A stretch of 11,804 nt of DNA from Elusimicrobiota bacterium (GTDB lineage Bacteria; Elusimicrobiota; Elusimicrobia; 2-02-FULL-39-32): NCBI GenBank assembly GCA_023249835.1, contig JAHFBY010000014.1, forward strand, positions 1 through 11,804. The letters run 5' to 3'. The translations under genes were made by a program, and so were the position numbers. Shown here in pieces: positions 5,321 through 11,804 of this stretch (position 1 is the stretch's first letter; each line of letters starts with the position of its first letter). The notes below the pieces were generated by a model. It did not search any database and was not told the DNA's origin. It was given only the letters and a program-made list of their open reading frames with translations.

Positions 5321-7471
5321 ATGAAAATGCTTCGATCTGTTTTTCTTTTTATGGGGCTCATTTTTTCAGGGGTTGCGCAAGCGTTATGCGCCAGCGCCAT
5401 ATTGACCGCAGTGGTAGGCAAGGTCCAGGTCCAGCACCTTGGGGAAAACTCTTGGATTCCCGCCCAAAATGGGATGGTGCTTGCAGCCGGAGATAAAGTG
5501 TGGACCGGCAGGCAAAGCCGGGCCTTAAGCTTAACAGAAAGGGGCGTTCGCATTCTTATTAAGGAAAAGACAGTATTTCAGCTAAGCCAATTGGGGCCAG
5601 ACGATTGGACTTTTGAACAAAAAGAAGGCAAAGCCAGGGTAACTGCGCCTAAGCTAAGCGCCGGACAAAGACTTTCAGTGCGCACGCCAACGGCTGTATG
5701 CGCTGTGCGGGGAACAGATTTTCAGGTTACGGTAATGTCAGACCAGAGCACTATGCTTGATGTGTTTGAAGGGGTAGTTGGTTTTAAAGATGCGGTGAAT
5801 GCCGCGCCGGAAATACCGGTTGAAATAAATCAGCGCAGTCAGGTTAAGTCTGGGCAAGCGCCTAGTTCGCCGCAAGCTGTTCCTGAAGGAGTGCGCCAAG
5901 CGGCTCAACAAGAGAGAATTCAAGTCGATAAGATCCAACAGCGTGAACAACCGGGTTTAAACCAGCAAGGAGGCCAACAGCCAAACGAGCGCAATCGCAC
6001 TAGTCCTGAGGAACGCAAAGAAAATACCAATGGACAAGAACCTCCGAAAGAAGGCGGGACGAAAGATCAAGGCAAAGGTGGACCGGGGTTAGAGCGGAAT
6101 GGTGAGAGGGGGGCGGGCAGTAATTTTGCTTCTCGCGAACTTAAGGCGCAATTTAAAAGTGAAGTTATGCGGGAAGTCGGACTAGATTTACATCGTGAAA
6201 GCATTGAGTCCAAAGCTGCATTTGATTTGCAATCCAGTCAATATGAAGAGTCAAAAACTTTAATTGACGCTTTTGGGCAACGGGTTCGTTTAGAAGAGTA
6301 TGTCACTCGTCCCTCGCCTGAATCTTTTAAGTACGTGGTTTTAAATCATCGTGACAATCGATTGGACCAGGGTTATTTTGAAGTAGTGGCCAATAAGTCT
6401 CTACCTCAGAACTTAGAGGATGCTGGAAATCTGTGGTTTTCTCAAGGCGATACTAAACCTGAGTTTTATGCAGTTAAACAGCGTTTTTATATGACCAATA
6501 GTAACGACAGCGTTCTGGCCATTGCCTTAGATGGTGATTCTCGCAGGATGACCTTTCAGAAACCTCAATTTAATTCTAACGGAGAGATTACAAACGTAAC
6601 AAATAAAATAGGTTTCCAAACCATGTTTGACCATAAGTATGAGTTTATAAATGGAAATCCACAGGCGCTGGAACGTTTATGGATAGACACCACTTTTCGG
6701 CCAAGAGATAACGGGGTGTTATTTGGGGTTTCGGTTAGCGGCATGATGTGGCATATGCGTCCGGTATTTGTTGAGCACTTTGTGCCGGGGCAAGGCGCGC
6801 AATATGGCTATTGGGTAGATACGTTCCTGACCAATAACGGATCAGGGAACACGGCGACCGGAAAATTTGTAATTTCAGAATATCAAACTGATCCCAATAT
6901 CTATTTGGCTAAGTTTAGAGAAAACCAGTCCTACATCAATTTTGTGGATACTAATGGCAATGGTCGTTTAGATCGGGGCGAGAGTTTTGACGATATCAAT
7001 AGAAACGGAACCTGGGACCCAGGCGAGCCCTTTGAAGATATTGCGCAGTTTGGATTGAACGGCACTCCGGATAATTCCCGTATGTTTGATGGTTTAGGGG
7101 ATACCGTTTACTTTTCAGATAAAAACCGTGACGGCATAAATAATGATGGGGTTTCCGGCTCTGATCCGTTTGGCGTGGCGCGCAACCCTTGGGCGAGAAA
7201 ATCAATTGAAAATATCATAGTTAGCGATGACGGGCAGATCGCGGATTTACGCAGTTTAGGGTTAGGGGACATTGGCGAAGGTTCAAACGATCAGGGGCGT
7301 ATTGGGAGAGCGTTTGAAAAGTTGAACTTTGAGCAGGTGATGAGGAGTTCGGAATTTGCTGATCCGGTTAACGGTAAAATTGACGTGGTGCTTACGCCCA
7401 GAGTTTTGCTCAGAGCCGGAGTGATCCAAGCGCAAATTAGGGGAAATCAACCGATTGATCAGCGAAAATAA
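5321..7471 (+). CDS. Secreted FecR-domain protein with linker, calcium-loop motifs and unrecognised C-terminal region
   Basis: I do not recognise this 716-residue protein as a whole. It starts with a signal peptide (basic MKMLR, then a hydrophobic core, likely cleavage near ALCA at 21-24; the LC pair does not make a proper lipobox). Residues about 27-157 form a FecR domain, with WIPAQNGMVLAAGDKVWTG at 45-63 and the family hallmark VRTPTAVCAVRGTDFQV at 120-136. Residues about 171-266 are a hydrophilic Gln/Asn/Gly/Glu/Lys-rich linker. The rest (about 267-716) matches no family I know. It contains two consecutive loops resembling calcium-binding sites, DTNGNGRLDRGE (543-554) and DINRNGTWDPGE (558-569), and a looser DKNRDGINNDG (600-610). 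No transmembrane anchor is seen after the signal peptide and no sigma factor gene is adjacent, so a classical FecR anti-sigma role is unlikely. The ATG at 5321 is chosen over the TTG at 5315, which lies in the -10 region. The stop abuts the next gene. Confidence 0.85.
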   Translation: MKMLRSVFLFMGLIFSGVAQALCASAILTAVVGKVQVQHLGENSWIPAQNGMVLAAGDKVWTGRQSRALSLTERGVRILIKEKTVFQLSQLGPDDWTFEQKEGKARVTAPKLSAGQRLSVRTPTAVCAVRGTDFQVTVMSDQSTMLDVFEGVVGFKDAVNAAPEIPVEINQRSQVKSGQAPSSPQAVPEGVRQAAQQERIQVDKIQQREQPGLNQQGGQQPNERNRTSPEERKENTNGQEPPKEGGTKDQGKGGPGLERNGERGAGSNFASRELKAQFKSEVMREVGLDLHRESIESKAAFDLQSSQYEESKTLIDAFGQRVRLEEYVTRPSPESFKYVVLNHRDNRLDQGYFEVVANKSLPQNLEDAGNLWFSQGDTKPEFYAVKQRFYMTNSNDSVLAIALDGDSRRMTFQKPQFNSNGEITNVTNKIGFQTMFDHKYEFINGNPQALERLWIDTTFRPRDNGVLFGVSVSGMMWHMRPVFVEHFVPGQGAQYGYWVDTFLTNNGSGNTATGKFVISEYQTDPNIYLAKFRENQSYINFVDTNGNGRLDRGESFDDINRNGTWDPGEPFEDIAQFGLNGTPDNSRMFDGLGDTVYFSDKNRDGINNDGVSGSDPFGVARNPWARKSIENIIVSDDGQIADLRSLGLGDIGEGSNDQGRIGRAFEKLNFEQVMRSSEFADPVNGKIDVVLTPRVLLRAGVIQAQIRGNQPIDQRK

Positions 7472-8683
7472 ATGAAAAAAATTATCCGATTTTATTTCTT
7501 GATTATGGTTTTAGGAAGCTCGGCAGTTGCGGAGGCAAAAGTAGAATTTGTTCCAGTGAGCCAAATTCGGTTATTAGGTGGGCAGGTTTTCTTTGATGGG
7601 AAGAACACCTCCATTACCGGCAACGGCGATTGGCTTTTTGCGCCGGGATTTAAATTTGGCGAAAAATTTTCTTTAGTATCCAGCGTTAACGGCGAGTATC
7701 GTCGGCTGCGCGAAGTTCAAGAATTGATTGGCGGCAGCTATTTAACGCAACAGACGCTTGAGAACACCTCCATCGTTAAAGGGATATATAACTTTAACGA
7801 TAATTGGAAAGGGAAGTTTAAGGGTTCTTACCGCAACCAACTGCTGGTAGAAAGCGCGGACGAGTCGCTGGGCAATGGTCTTTTTGATAATAATAAAATT
7901 GGGTTTGGAATGGAGATGGAACGTACCGGATCATTTTTTCGGTCTTTGCGTTTAAGCTTGGATCCGTATGCAGTTCGCTTTTTGCGGTATACCAGCCTTT
8001 CTTCCGGATCTAGTTCTGCCAGCGAAATTTCTTCGGGAGACGATCCGCTTGACTTTAATGCCTATGACGCGGCAGTTTCAGTAGAAATGTCTCCGTTGCG
8101 AAAGACAATGATTCAGAGCTATCTATTAAACTCTTACCGTATTTTTACAGATCAAAAAAAAGTGACAGTTTCCGGCACGTATACGAGTGAGGCGCGTAAA
8201 GATGAATATGTTTATGGCACGCTAAGCGTTTTACAGCAATTGCCGGACTGGAGCTTTATTCAACTGCAAAGTATGGCGGGATTAGGGTTTTCCGCTCAAT
8301 ACTTAATCAGTTCTCAGCATAATTACGATGCTTCTAAAACGCGGTTTAACTCTAACTACTACGACTACCAGGAGTTTCACATCACTCCTCGATTGGGCGC
8401 CAAATGGCGAGATAAACTTGAGTTGTCGGTTGCATATGATTACGCTCAGCGCAACTATAACCACCGGGTAGTGCAGAATTCCGAAGGGACTTACGGCACT
8501 GACCGGATTGTGTTGGACAATCAAAGCGTCAGTTATTCCCTGAAGTATCCGCTCCTTTTAGGCTTTAGCGTTGTCGCCGAGGGAGTCTGGCGGCAGTCTG
8601 TTTCCAATATGACCTACGAAAGCACCTACCGATACAACTATTCCGCCGAACATTATTTCGTCGGTTTTTCTTGGGACCTATAA
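7472..8683 (+). CDS. Predicted outer-membrane beta-barrel protein, family not recognised
   Basis: This is a 403-residue exported protein without a family I can name. The N-terminus is a clear signal peptide (MKKIIRFYFLIMVLGSSAVAEA), likely cut near residue 20-22. The mature part is rich in Tyr, Phe, Ser and Asn and alternates polar and hydrophobic residues, as in KLELSVAYDYAQRNYNHR (about 313-330), as expected of transmembrane beta-strands. The C-terminus YFVGFSWDL has hydrophobic or aromatic residues at positions -1, -3 and -5, like the recognition signal for outer-membrane barrel assembly, although it ends in Leu and not Phe. The ATG follows the TAA of the FecR-domain gene with no spacing and no good Shine-Dalgarno, so the two are probably translated together and may work together. 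It might instead be a periplasmic beta-rich protein; the strand number cannot be judged by eye. A hydrophilic Ser-rich loop lies at about 176-190. Confidence 0.7.
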   Translation: MKKIIRFYFLIMVLGSSAVAEAKVEFVPVSQIRLLGGQVFFDGKNTSITGNGDWLFAPGFKFGEKFSLVSSVNGEYRRLREVQELIGGSYLTQQTLENTSIVKGIYNFNDNWKGKFKGSYRNQLLVESADESLGNGLFDNNKIGFGMEMERTGSFFRSLRLSLDPYAVRFLRYTSLSSGSSSASEISSGDDPLDFNAYDAAVSVEMSPLRKTMIQSYLLNSYRIFTDQKKVTVSGTYTSEARKDEYVYGTLSVLQQLPDWSFIQLQSMAGLGFSAQYLISSQHNYDASKTRFNSNYYDYQEFHITPRLGAKWRDKLELSVAYDYAQRNYNHRVVQNSEGTYGTDRIVLDNQSVSYSLKYPLLLGFSVVAEGVWRQSVSNMTYESTYRYNYSAEHYFVGFSWDL

Positions 8684-8812
8684 CTATTGTCAGCGGCCTT
8701 TTGGGCTATCCCTCTATCTCTTCCGATTAATAAATTAATTTGGGTGCGGTTGCCCCTGGTCGCTTTGATCCTTGTTCTGCGCGCTTCCGTATTGTATACT
8801 TTTATAAATAGT
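8684..8812. other. Intergenic region before cutA
   Basis: The 129 bp between the barrel gene and cutA contain an AT-rich patch around 8726-8741 and a putative cutA promoter at the right end. I found no convincing stem-loop plus T-run that would terminate the upstream transcript. A TTG-initiated frame runs through here into cutA, but it is not supported as coding. Confidence 0.5.
8772..8800 (+). promoter_or_regulatory. Putative promoter of cutA
   Basis: TTGTTC at 8772-8777 (three of six bases match the -35 consensus) is followed after 17 bp by TATACT at 8795-8800. The predicted transcription start, near 8807, is about 6 nt before the cutA ATG at 8813, and no Shine-Dalgarno lies between. The short leader repeats the layout of the divergent promoters at 5210-5320. 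Confidence 0.5.
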
Positions 8813-9130
8813 ATGAGCGCCTGCTGTATTGTTTATGTTACTGCACCCAACCCCAAAGAAGCAAGCAAGATATCTGTTGCGCTCGTGCAAGAACGACTTG
8901 CGGCTTGCGTGAACGTTGTTCCCGGGATTAAGTCCTATTACCGGTGGCAAGGTAAAATTGAAAAGGGCAGGGAAACGCTGTTGATTATAAAGACTAAACG
9001 GTCGTTAATAAAATCTTTAGTAGGGCGAATTAAAGAAATGCATGTTTATAGTCTTCCGGAAGTGGTGGCATTGTCCGTGGTAGATGGAAGCCCGGAGTAT
9101 TTGAAATGGGTTCAGGAATCAGTGAAATAA
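8813..9130 (+). CDS. cutA: CutA1-family protein (divalent cation tolerance)
   Basis: CutA proteins are small, very stable trimeric cytoplasmic proteins with a ferredoxin-like fold related to PII. They are linked to copper and other divalent cation tolerance in E. coli, but the molecular role remains unclear. The 105-residue product matches the family length. It shows CCIVYVTAPN (4-13), the helix with LVQERLAACVNVVPGIKSYY (24-43), the conserved RWQGKIEKGRETLLIIKTK (44-62), and the late HVYSLPEVVAL (77-87) followed by SPEYLKWV. The ATG at 8813 begins the family's first strand; the longer TTG start at 8687 would add 42 residues unlike any CutA and would lie upstream of the putative promoter. The transporter gene follows after 4 bp, so co-transcription is likely and a shared role in ion homeostasis is possible. 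Confidence 0.93.
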   Translation: MSACCIVYVTAPNPKEASKISVALVQERLAACVNVVPGIKSYYRWQGKIEKGRETLLIIKTKRSLIKSLVGRIKEMHVYSLPEVVALSVVDGSPEYLKWVQESVK

Positions 9131-9134
9131 ATTT

Positions 9135-10955
9135 ATGCAGCAAGAAAACGAAAACCCTGTTGTTGAATTGTCTTCCGCTAAGTTTTTAATTGGCTGCTTA
9201 GTCGTATCAATCGCCCTCTTTGCATCCGTAAAATTTATTGCGTTGCCTCAATGGTTAATTGCGTTAGAAGTGGCGCTGACGATTCTAGCGTTGTTCCTTT
9301 TTGGTTCCATTCGCTACCGCTTAGATAAAAATGCCTTGACGTATGGATCTGCCCTGATCATTGTTTCTACTTTTTGGGGCCTCTGGTGGGAAGGATCTCA
9401 ACTAAAAATTGAATTTACTCAACAAGGGGCAACTGCGCTCTGGCCTTTTGTTCATCACCACTTTTTGACGCTGCACGGTTTAGACCAATTGGTTCATGCC
9501 GATACCATGCTGTTTATATTGGGGTTAACCTATTTCGTTTCCGCCATTGCGCAAACAAGGCTATTGGAAAGCGTGAGTTTCGGTATTTTACGAAAAAATA
9601 ACGGTAGAGTTTTCCCAACTTTAGCAATTATCATTGCGCTGGTTAGCTTTTTATCCGGTATTTTAGACGGCGTTTCTATGATTGGGCTTATGATCCGCAT
9701 ATTGGTCATTATTCTTTATTTAGCAAAAGTTGAGGATGATGCGGTCATTTTTGCGGTTATGGTTTCAACCGTGATAACCACGGTTTGCGGGATCTGGCTG
9801 GCTTATGGCGAACCGCCCAACTTGATTATGAAGTCCAACCTGCACCCACATTTGGATAACATATTTTTTTTAAAATATTGTATGCCGGTCGCAATATTGA
9901 GTTATTTCATTGTAATGTGGAACGTGCGCAAAAGGTTAGGCAAGCTCACCATTCCAATGAGGGAGTTGGATATATTGGATTCACATACCCAAGACGTGCG
10001 TTTTTTACAAGCTTCCCGGCATGGGGAGGTGTTGATCGCTACCGAGTTTGCCCTGGCCCATCGCGCTGAATTGGGGGACCGCGCAGACGCAGTTGTGCAC
10101 CGCCTTCACCAGGGCGAACCTTTTGGTTCTGCTTTGATGCGCGAGTCTATTCCCGATTCAGTGCGCAAAATGCTCTTAGGAAAATATGTTTCCGAAGATA
10201 TGGCCGAGGTTTTAGACCAACACTATAGCCACGTGGTTCTCGACAATAAAGAAGGCGTGGACATTTATGGGGAAAAGATTCGCGTCATTTTTAAATCGAT
10301 CAGCCCGGACCGTGTCCGGGCGCAACGGATTGGAATCGTTTCGTTCATTCCCTTCATTGGTCTGCTCATTGCGCATGGCGTTGACCATCATTTGCCGCTT
10401 TTTTTCGCGTCGTTTGCCGGTTTTTTTGTGGCGTTTTTCGGCGTTTACTCTAGAGAGAAAATGCGCAAACTGATCTTACACGAAGCAAAAGTTGAGTATC
10501 TGGAATATCTCTTTTTGTTGCCCCTTTTTCTAGCTATTACCCTGCTTCAGAAAACAGGGTTCTTTGCGCAACTTTCAGTTCTCCTGTTAGTCGGCATTGA
10601 CAAGTTGGGGGTGGCAATCATTTCCTTCATTCAGTTTTCTGGCGCTGTGTTTCTCTCCGCGCTTTTAGACAACAACGTTGTCGCTGATTTTGCTAGTCGA
10701 GCTTTACATAACATCGATATTGGGCTGCTCCATTTATTTTCCATGGCGCAAATCGCGGGTTACGCAGCCGGCGGTTGTTGGACGCATATCGGCAGCGCGC
10801 AGTCAGTGGTGGCCTATGCGTTTATCCTCAAACAAATCAATGATCGCATTACTCCATTTCAATGGATCAAGTTTATGACCCCGATAATTTTTGAGATATT
10901 TTTGATGATGATTGGGGTTATTTACATCATGACCCATTTTCTCCATCTTGGATGA
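9135..10955 (+). CDS. ArsB/NhaD-superfamily ion transporter, putative Na+/H+ antiporter, with large soluble insert
   Basis: This 606-residue protein is an integral inner-membrane transporter with roughly 14-16 hydrophobic segments in two blocks (about 17-262 and 397-600). Paired motifs typical of the ArsB/NhaD ion-transporter superfamily occur in each half: LDGVSMIGLM (177-186) with YGEPPNLIM (224-232), and LLDNNVVADF (510-519) with GGCWTHIGSAQSVVAY (546-561). These match the two inverted repeats whose re-entrant loops bind substrate. Members exchange Na+/H+ or carry citrate, arsenite or other anions; I cannot tell the substrate, and Na+/H+ exchange is only the nearest guess. Between the halves, residues about 265-395 form a hydrophilic, probably cytoplasmic domain that I do not recognise and that is much longer than a typical connecting loop. 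The gene starts 4 bp after cutA and has no strong Shine-Dalgarno. Confidence 0.77.
   Translation: MQQENENPVVELSSAKFLIGCLVVSIALFASVKFIALPQWLIALEVALTILALFLFGSIRYRLDKNALTYGSALIIVSTFWGLWWEGSQLKIEFTQQGATALWPFVHHHFLTLHGLDQLVHADTMLFILGLTYFVSAIAQTRLLESVSFGILRKNNGRVFPTLAIIIALVSFLSGILDGVSMIGLMIRILVIILYLAKVEDDAVIFAVMVSTVITTVCGIWLAYGEPPNLIMKSNLHPHLDNIFFLKYCMPVAILSYFIVMWNVRKRLGKLTIPMRELDILDSHTQDVRFLQASRHGEVLIATEFALAHRAELGDRADAVVHRLHQGEPFGSALMRESIPDSVRKMLLGKYVSEDMAEVLDQHYSHVVLDNKEGVDIYGEKIRVIFKSISPDRVRAQRIGIVSFIPFIGLLIAHGVDHHLPLFFASFAGFFVAFFGVYSREKMRKLILHEAKVEYLEYLFLLPLFLAITLLQKTGFFAQLSVLLLVGIDKLGVAIISFIQFSGAVFLSALLDNNVVADFASRALHNIDIGLLHLFSMAQIAGYAAGGCWTHIGSAQSVVAYAFILKQINDRITPFQWIKFMTPIIFEIFLMMIGVIYIMTHFLHLG
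10304..10320. repeat. 7-bp perfect inverted repeat within the transporter gene
   Basis: CCCGGAC at 10304-10310 and GTCCGGG at 10314-10320 are separated by CGT, giving a GC-rich hairpin at the 3' edge of the segment coding for the soluble insert, just before the second membrane block. No T-run follows. It may be a translation-pausing structure or chance. Confidence 0.6.
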
Positions 10956-10968
10956 CTTGCCCGTGCTT

Positions 10969-10978
10969 AAGGAAAGGA
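10969..10978 (+). promoter_or_regulatory. Shine-Dalgarno sequence of the DUF4321 gene
   Basis: AAGGAAAGGA lies in the 26-bp gap after the transporter gene; its first AAGGA is 8 nt and its second AGGA 3 nt from the ATG at 10982. It is the second clear ribosome binding site in the window and supports this small open frame as a real gene. Confidence 0.7.
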
Positions 10979-10981
10979 TAG

Positions 10982-11254
10982 ATGGCTGAAGGAGCGGGTA
11001 AACTTATTATGGCTGTGATTACGGTGGTAGTGGGCGCATTGATCGGCAGCTTTATTGGCGGGTTTATTGGACACGTGTTCCCGAGCGGCGCGGTGCATGA
11101 CTTGTTTGCCAAAGAAATTACGGCCGGGCTTGAGCCCACCTTATTGAACTTAAGGGTGGTGGAATTTACTTTTGGGTGTATTTTTAAGTTCAATGTACCT
11201 TCGGTCATCGGCATTGTTTTAGCGGCTTATTTGTTGCGCAAGGTGGCAAAATAG
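10982..11254 (+). CDS. DUF4321-like small membrane protein
   Basis: This 90-residue protein has two hydrophobic helices: residues about 8-31, glycine-rich (VVVGALIGSFIGGFIGHVF, 15-33), and about 72-86 near the C-terminus (PSVIGIVLAAYLL). Between them is a segment with the FTFGCIFKFNVPSVIGI pattern (63-79). A Gly-rich first helix, then an L.F.FGF.F.-type strand segment and a closing hydrophobic helix, is what I recall for the DUF4321 family, whose function is unknown. It sits between the transporter and the radical SAM gene, 6 bp before the latter, and has its own good Shine-Dalgarno. The minus-strand open frame over the same bases is a shadow. The family name is from memory of the pattern. 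Confidence 0.72.
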   Translation: MAEGAGKLIMAVITVVVGALIGSFIGGFIGHVFPSGAVHDLFAKEITAGLEPTLLNLRVVEFTFGCIFKFNVPSVIGIVLAAYLLRKVAK

Positions 11255-11260
11255 ATAATT

Positions 11261-11804
11261 ATGCAAACAGACTTAAACCCGCAAGAGCACATTAGAGGTC
11301 GAGGCGCTTCGCATAACCCGCCGAATCGGTTTAATCCCATCATTGTGGAGAGGGATAACGATTCTTTAGAGCCGGGACCCGCGCCGGCCACCCAGTTTTT
11401 TACCGACACTTCCCGAACTATATTGGCTTATAACGAGAGTCCTGACATCCCATTTCGTTATAGTTTAAACCCTTATCGCGGATGTGAACACGGGTGCGTT
11501 TATTGTTACGCCCGTCCCACGCATGAATATTATGGTCTTTCGCTAGGACTGGATTTTGAAACAAAAATATTTGTAAAAATGAACGCGCCTGCGCTTCTTA
11601 AGGAAAGGCTGCTCTACGGCAATTGGGTTCCGCAGGTGGTGGCCATGAGCAGCGTAACCGACCCCTATCAGCCGGTGGAGCGCAAACTGGAAATTACCCG
11701 GAAATGTTTGCAAGTTTTTGCCGAGCTTAAAAATCCGGTGGCGATCGTCACTAAAAATAAACTCGTGACGCGCGATTTGGATTTGTTGATCCATTTGAGT
11801 CGAG
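11261..11804 (+). CDS. PA0069/Rv2578c-type radical SAM protein, N-terminal part (cut by window edge)
   Basis: Only the first 181 codons are present; the frame is open at the window's end. Radical SAM enzymes use a [4Fe-4S] cluster to cleave S-adenosylmethionine and start radical chemistry. The cluster motif is CEHGCVYC (75-82), the CX3CX2C arrangement with C75, C79 and C82, in the context SLNPYRGCEHGCVYCYARPT (68-87). This family, often annotated as a SplB-like DNA repair photolyase, also shows the N-terminal RGRGASHNPPNRFN (12-25), LGLDFETKIFVK (96-107) and SSVTDPYQPVERK (130-142), all visible here. Spore photolyase activity has not been established for these relatives, so no reaction is assigned. 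The ATG lies 6 bp after the DUF4321 gene, with no clear Shine-Dalgarno, so the two are probably co-transcribed. No key residue is missing in the visible part. Confidence 0.9.
   Translation, partial: MQTDLNPQEHIRGRGASHNPPNRFNPIIVERDNDSLEPGPAPATQFFTDTSRTILAYNESPDIPFRYSLNPYRGCEHGCVYCYARPTHEYYGLSLGLDFETKIFVKMNAPALLKERLLYGNWVPQVVAMSSVTDPYQPVERKLEITRKCLQVFAELKNPVAIVTKNKLVTRDLDLLIHLSR

Noticed and set aside
5372..5395. Possible lipoprotein signal in the FecR-domain protein (cysteine at residue 23)
   Set aside because: The residues before the cysteine (QAL) do not fit a lipobox, which needs a small residue just before Cys. A normal signal-peptidase site around ALCA is more likely.
5418..5441. CAAGGT...ACCTTG inverted repeat in the FecR-domain gene as a relative of the accB palindrome
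   Set aside because: Only six bases pair across an 11-12 base loop in coding sequence, and the similarity to the accB element is limited to CAAGGT.
5321..5836. FecR domain as an anti-sigma factor regulating an iron receptor
   Set aside because: There is no adjacent sigma factor or TonB-dependent receptor, and no transmembrane helix between a cytoplasmic N-terminus and the FecR domain; the protein has an N-terminal signal peptide instead.
8684..8770. Intrinsic terminator after the barrel gene
   Set aside because: The best candidate (around AGCGGCCTTTTGGGCT, 8692-8707) forms only a weak, bulged stem and is not followed by a T-run.
8687..8812. TTG-initiated 42-residue hydrophobic extension of CutA
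   Set aside because: CutA homologues begin where the ATG at 8813 begins, the extension resembles nothing in the family, and the likely cutA promoter lies inside it. The hydrophobic character appears to be chance.

Overview
The window looks like a piece of a diderm (Gram-negative-type) bacterial chromosome of moderate GC content. The evidence for an outer membrane is a stand-alone ADP-heptose-pathway adenylyltransferase, a predicted outer-membrane beta-barrel and a secreted FecR-domain protein. The gene mix suggests an uncultivated lineage such as Omnitrophota or Margulisbacteria: monofunctional RfaE2, separate ThiD2 and ThiE, the pepP-efp-accB-accC order and a DUF4321 protein. That placement is a guess from memory of gene content, not a computed result. 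There are no mobile elements, CRISPR arrays, rRNA or tRNA genes.

Left half (1-5209, minus strand): one tightly packed, probably co-transcribed block. In transcription order it is pepP (M24 peptidase), efp, accB, accC, rfaE2, thiD2, thiE and the first 35 codons of thrB. Gaps range from 12 bp down to overlaps of 20 bp (thiD2/thiE) and 17 bp (thiE/thrB). The block joins protein turnover and translation (PepP, EF-P), the first step of fatty acid synthesis (biotin carboxylase and its carrier), LPS-heptose activation, thiamine phosphate synthesis and threonine synthesis.

Centre (5210-5320): a 111-bp divergent promoter region. Rightward it has a consensus-like sigma70 promoter (TTGACA, 17 bp, TATATA); leftward it has a TATAAT. 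Both -10 boxes lie so close to the start codons that the transcripts should be leaderless or nearly so. The same layout appears in front of cutA.

Right half (5321-11804, plus strand): first comes a two-gene unit, a 716-residue secreted FecR-domain protein with a low-complexity linker, calcium-loop-like motifs and an unrecognised C-terminal region, directly abutted by a 403-residue predicted outer-membrane beta-barrel. This pair is the least explained and most interesting part of the window. After a 129-bp gap with a putative promoter comes a second run: cutA, an ArsB/NhaD-type ion transporter with a large soluble insert, a small DUF4321 membrane protein, and the start of a PA0069/Rv2578c-type radical SAM gene cut by the window edge.

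Most starts here lack a clear Shine-Dalgarno sequence (efp and the DUF4321 gene are exceptions), so translational coupling and leaderless initiation may both be common in this organism.
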